The notes under the pieces were generated by a model. It worked only from the letters and a program-made list of their open reading frames with translations. It was not told the origin of the DNA and searched no databases. This document shows, one piece after another, positions 43,499 through 43,606 of a stretch of DNA of 43,606 nucleotides. Made by a program: the position numbers and the translations under genes. Every line of letters starts with the position of its first letter. Position 1 is the stretch's first letter. The DNA is from Rhodanobacter sp. PCA2 (GTDB lineage: Bacteria; Pseudomonadota; Gammaproteobacteria; Xanthomonadales; Rhodanobacteraceae), in NCBI RefSeq assembly GCF_013620825.1, contig NZ_NJIC01000052.1, positions 1-43,606 of the forward strand, read 5' to 3'.

Positions 43499-43606
43499 TT
43501 GGGAGGGGGTAGGCACGCGGCGAGATTGTATTACCCCATCCCCTGCACACAGGCGCAGGGAGAAAGCCCGTCACCCTTCCACGTTCTCCCCCATCCATTC
43601 CTGCGC

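Overview
The window is about 43.6 kb of high-GC, gene-dense chromosomal DNA from a gammaproteobacterium. It is most likely a member of the Xanthomonadales/Rhodanobacteraceae (Dyella, Rhodanobacter or Luteibacter-like). This rests on base composition, several secreted peptidases of the S9, M1 and M61 families, a type II QueF, an MdtABC-type RND pump, and REP-like CCCTCTCC/GGAGAGGG palindromes at gene ends. The genus assignment is inference. I see no phage, insertion sequence, integrase or CRISPR array.

Layout. 1-785: 3' end of a gene whose product has a proline-rich linker and leucine heptads (probably the tail of an M56/BlaR1-like protein). 1055-5716: a DPP4-like secreted peptidase, an acyl-CoA thioesterase, a glutathione S-transferase and a LysR regulator. 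5823-8941: an aldo/keto reductase divergent from the LysR gene, then a three-gene redox unit (Rrf2 regulator, CPYC-type FAD oxidoreductase, SAM methyltransferase). 8999-12565: an M1 peptidase, queF and a lipoprotein. 12627-17803 (minus): a TonB-dependent receptor, a DUF3617 protein and a PLC/AcpA-type phosphoesterase. 18002-24492: the most interesting block, described below. 24761-24837: tRNA-Arg(CCG). 25020-29093: two paralogous M61 peptidases. 29185-30624: an APC permease. 30676-34374: an LtaS-like phosphotransferase, a YhhN lysoplasmalogenase and a sterol-desaturase/alkylglycerol-monooxygenase-like protein in one tight operon. 34626-42490: an mdtABC-like RND efflux operon. 42878-43411: a membrane-anchored cytochrome c5-type protein.

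The highlight is a complete bufferin (ribosomally made, post-translationally modified metallophore) locus at 20401-24492. It encodes a secreted four-cysteine DUF2282 precursor (BufA), a DUF692/MNIO modification enzyme (BufB), a DUF2063 partner (BufC), a DoxX-like membrane protein, an ECF sigma factor of the SigF type and its six-helix NrsF anti-sigma factor with two cysteines. Gene junctions overlap, so translation is probably coupled. Just upstream lie an ABM-type monooxygenase gene and a divergent Tat-exported multicopper oxidase gene.

The same bipartite sequence, CGTTACCTCG-N13-CGAACCTT, occurs before both the monooxygenase gene and bufA. It resembles the GTAACC-N16-CGAA promoter I recall for Caulobacter SigF. 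This suggests the sigma factor drives both transcription units and that the monooxygenase belongs to the same metal-stress regulon. A 29-bp interrupted dyad between the oxidase and the monooxygenase suggests a further regulator.
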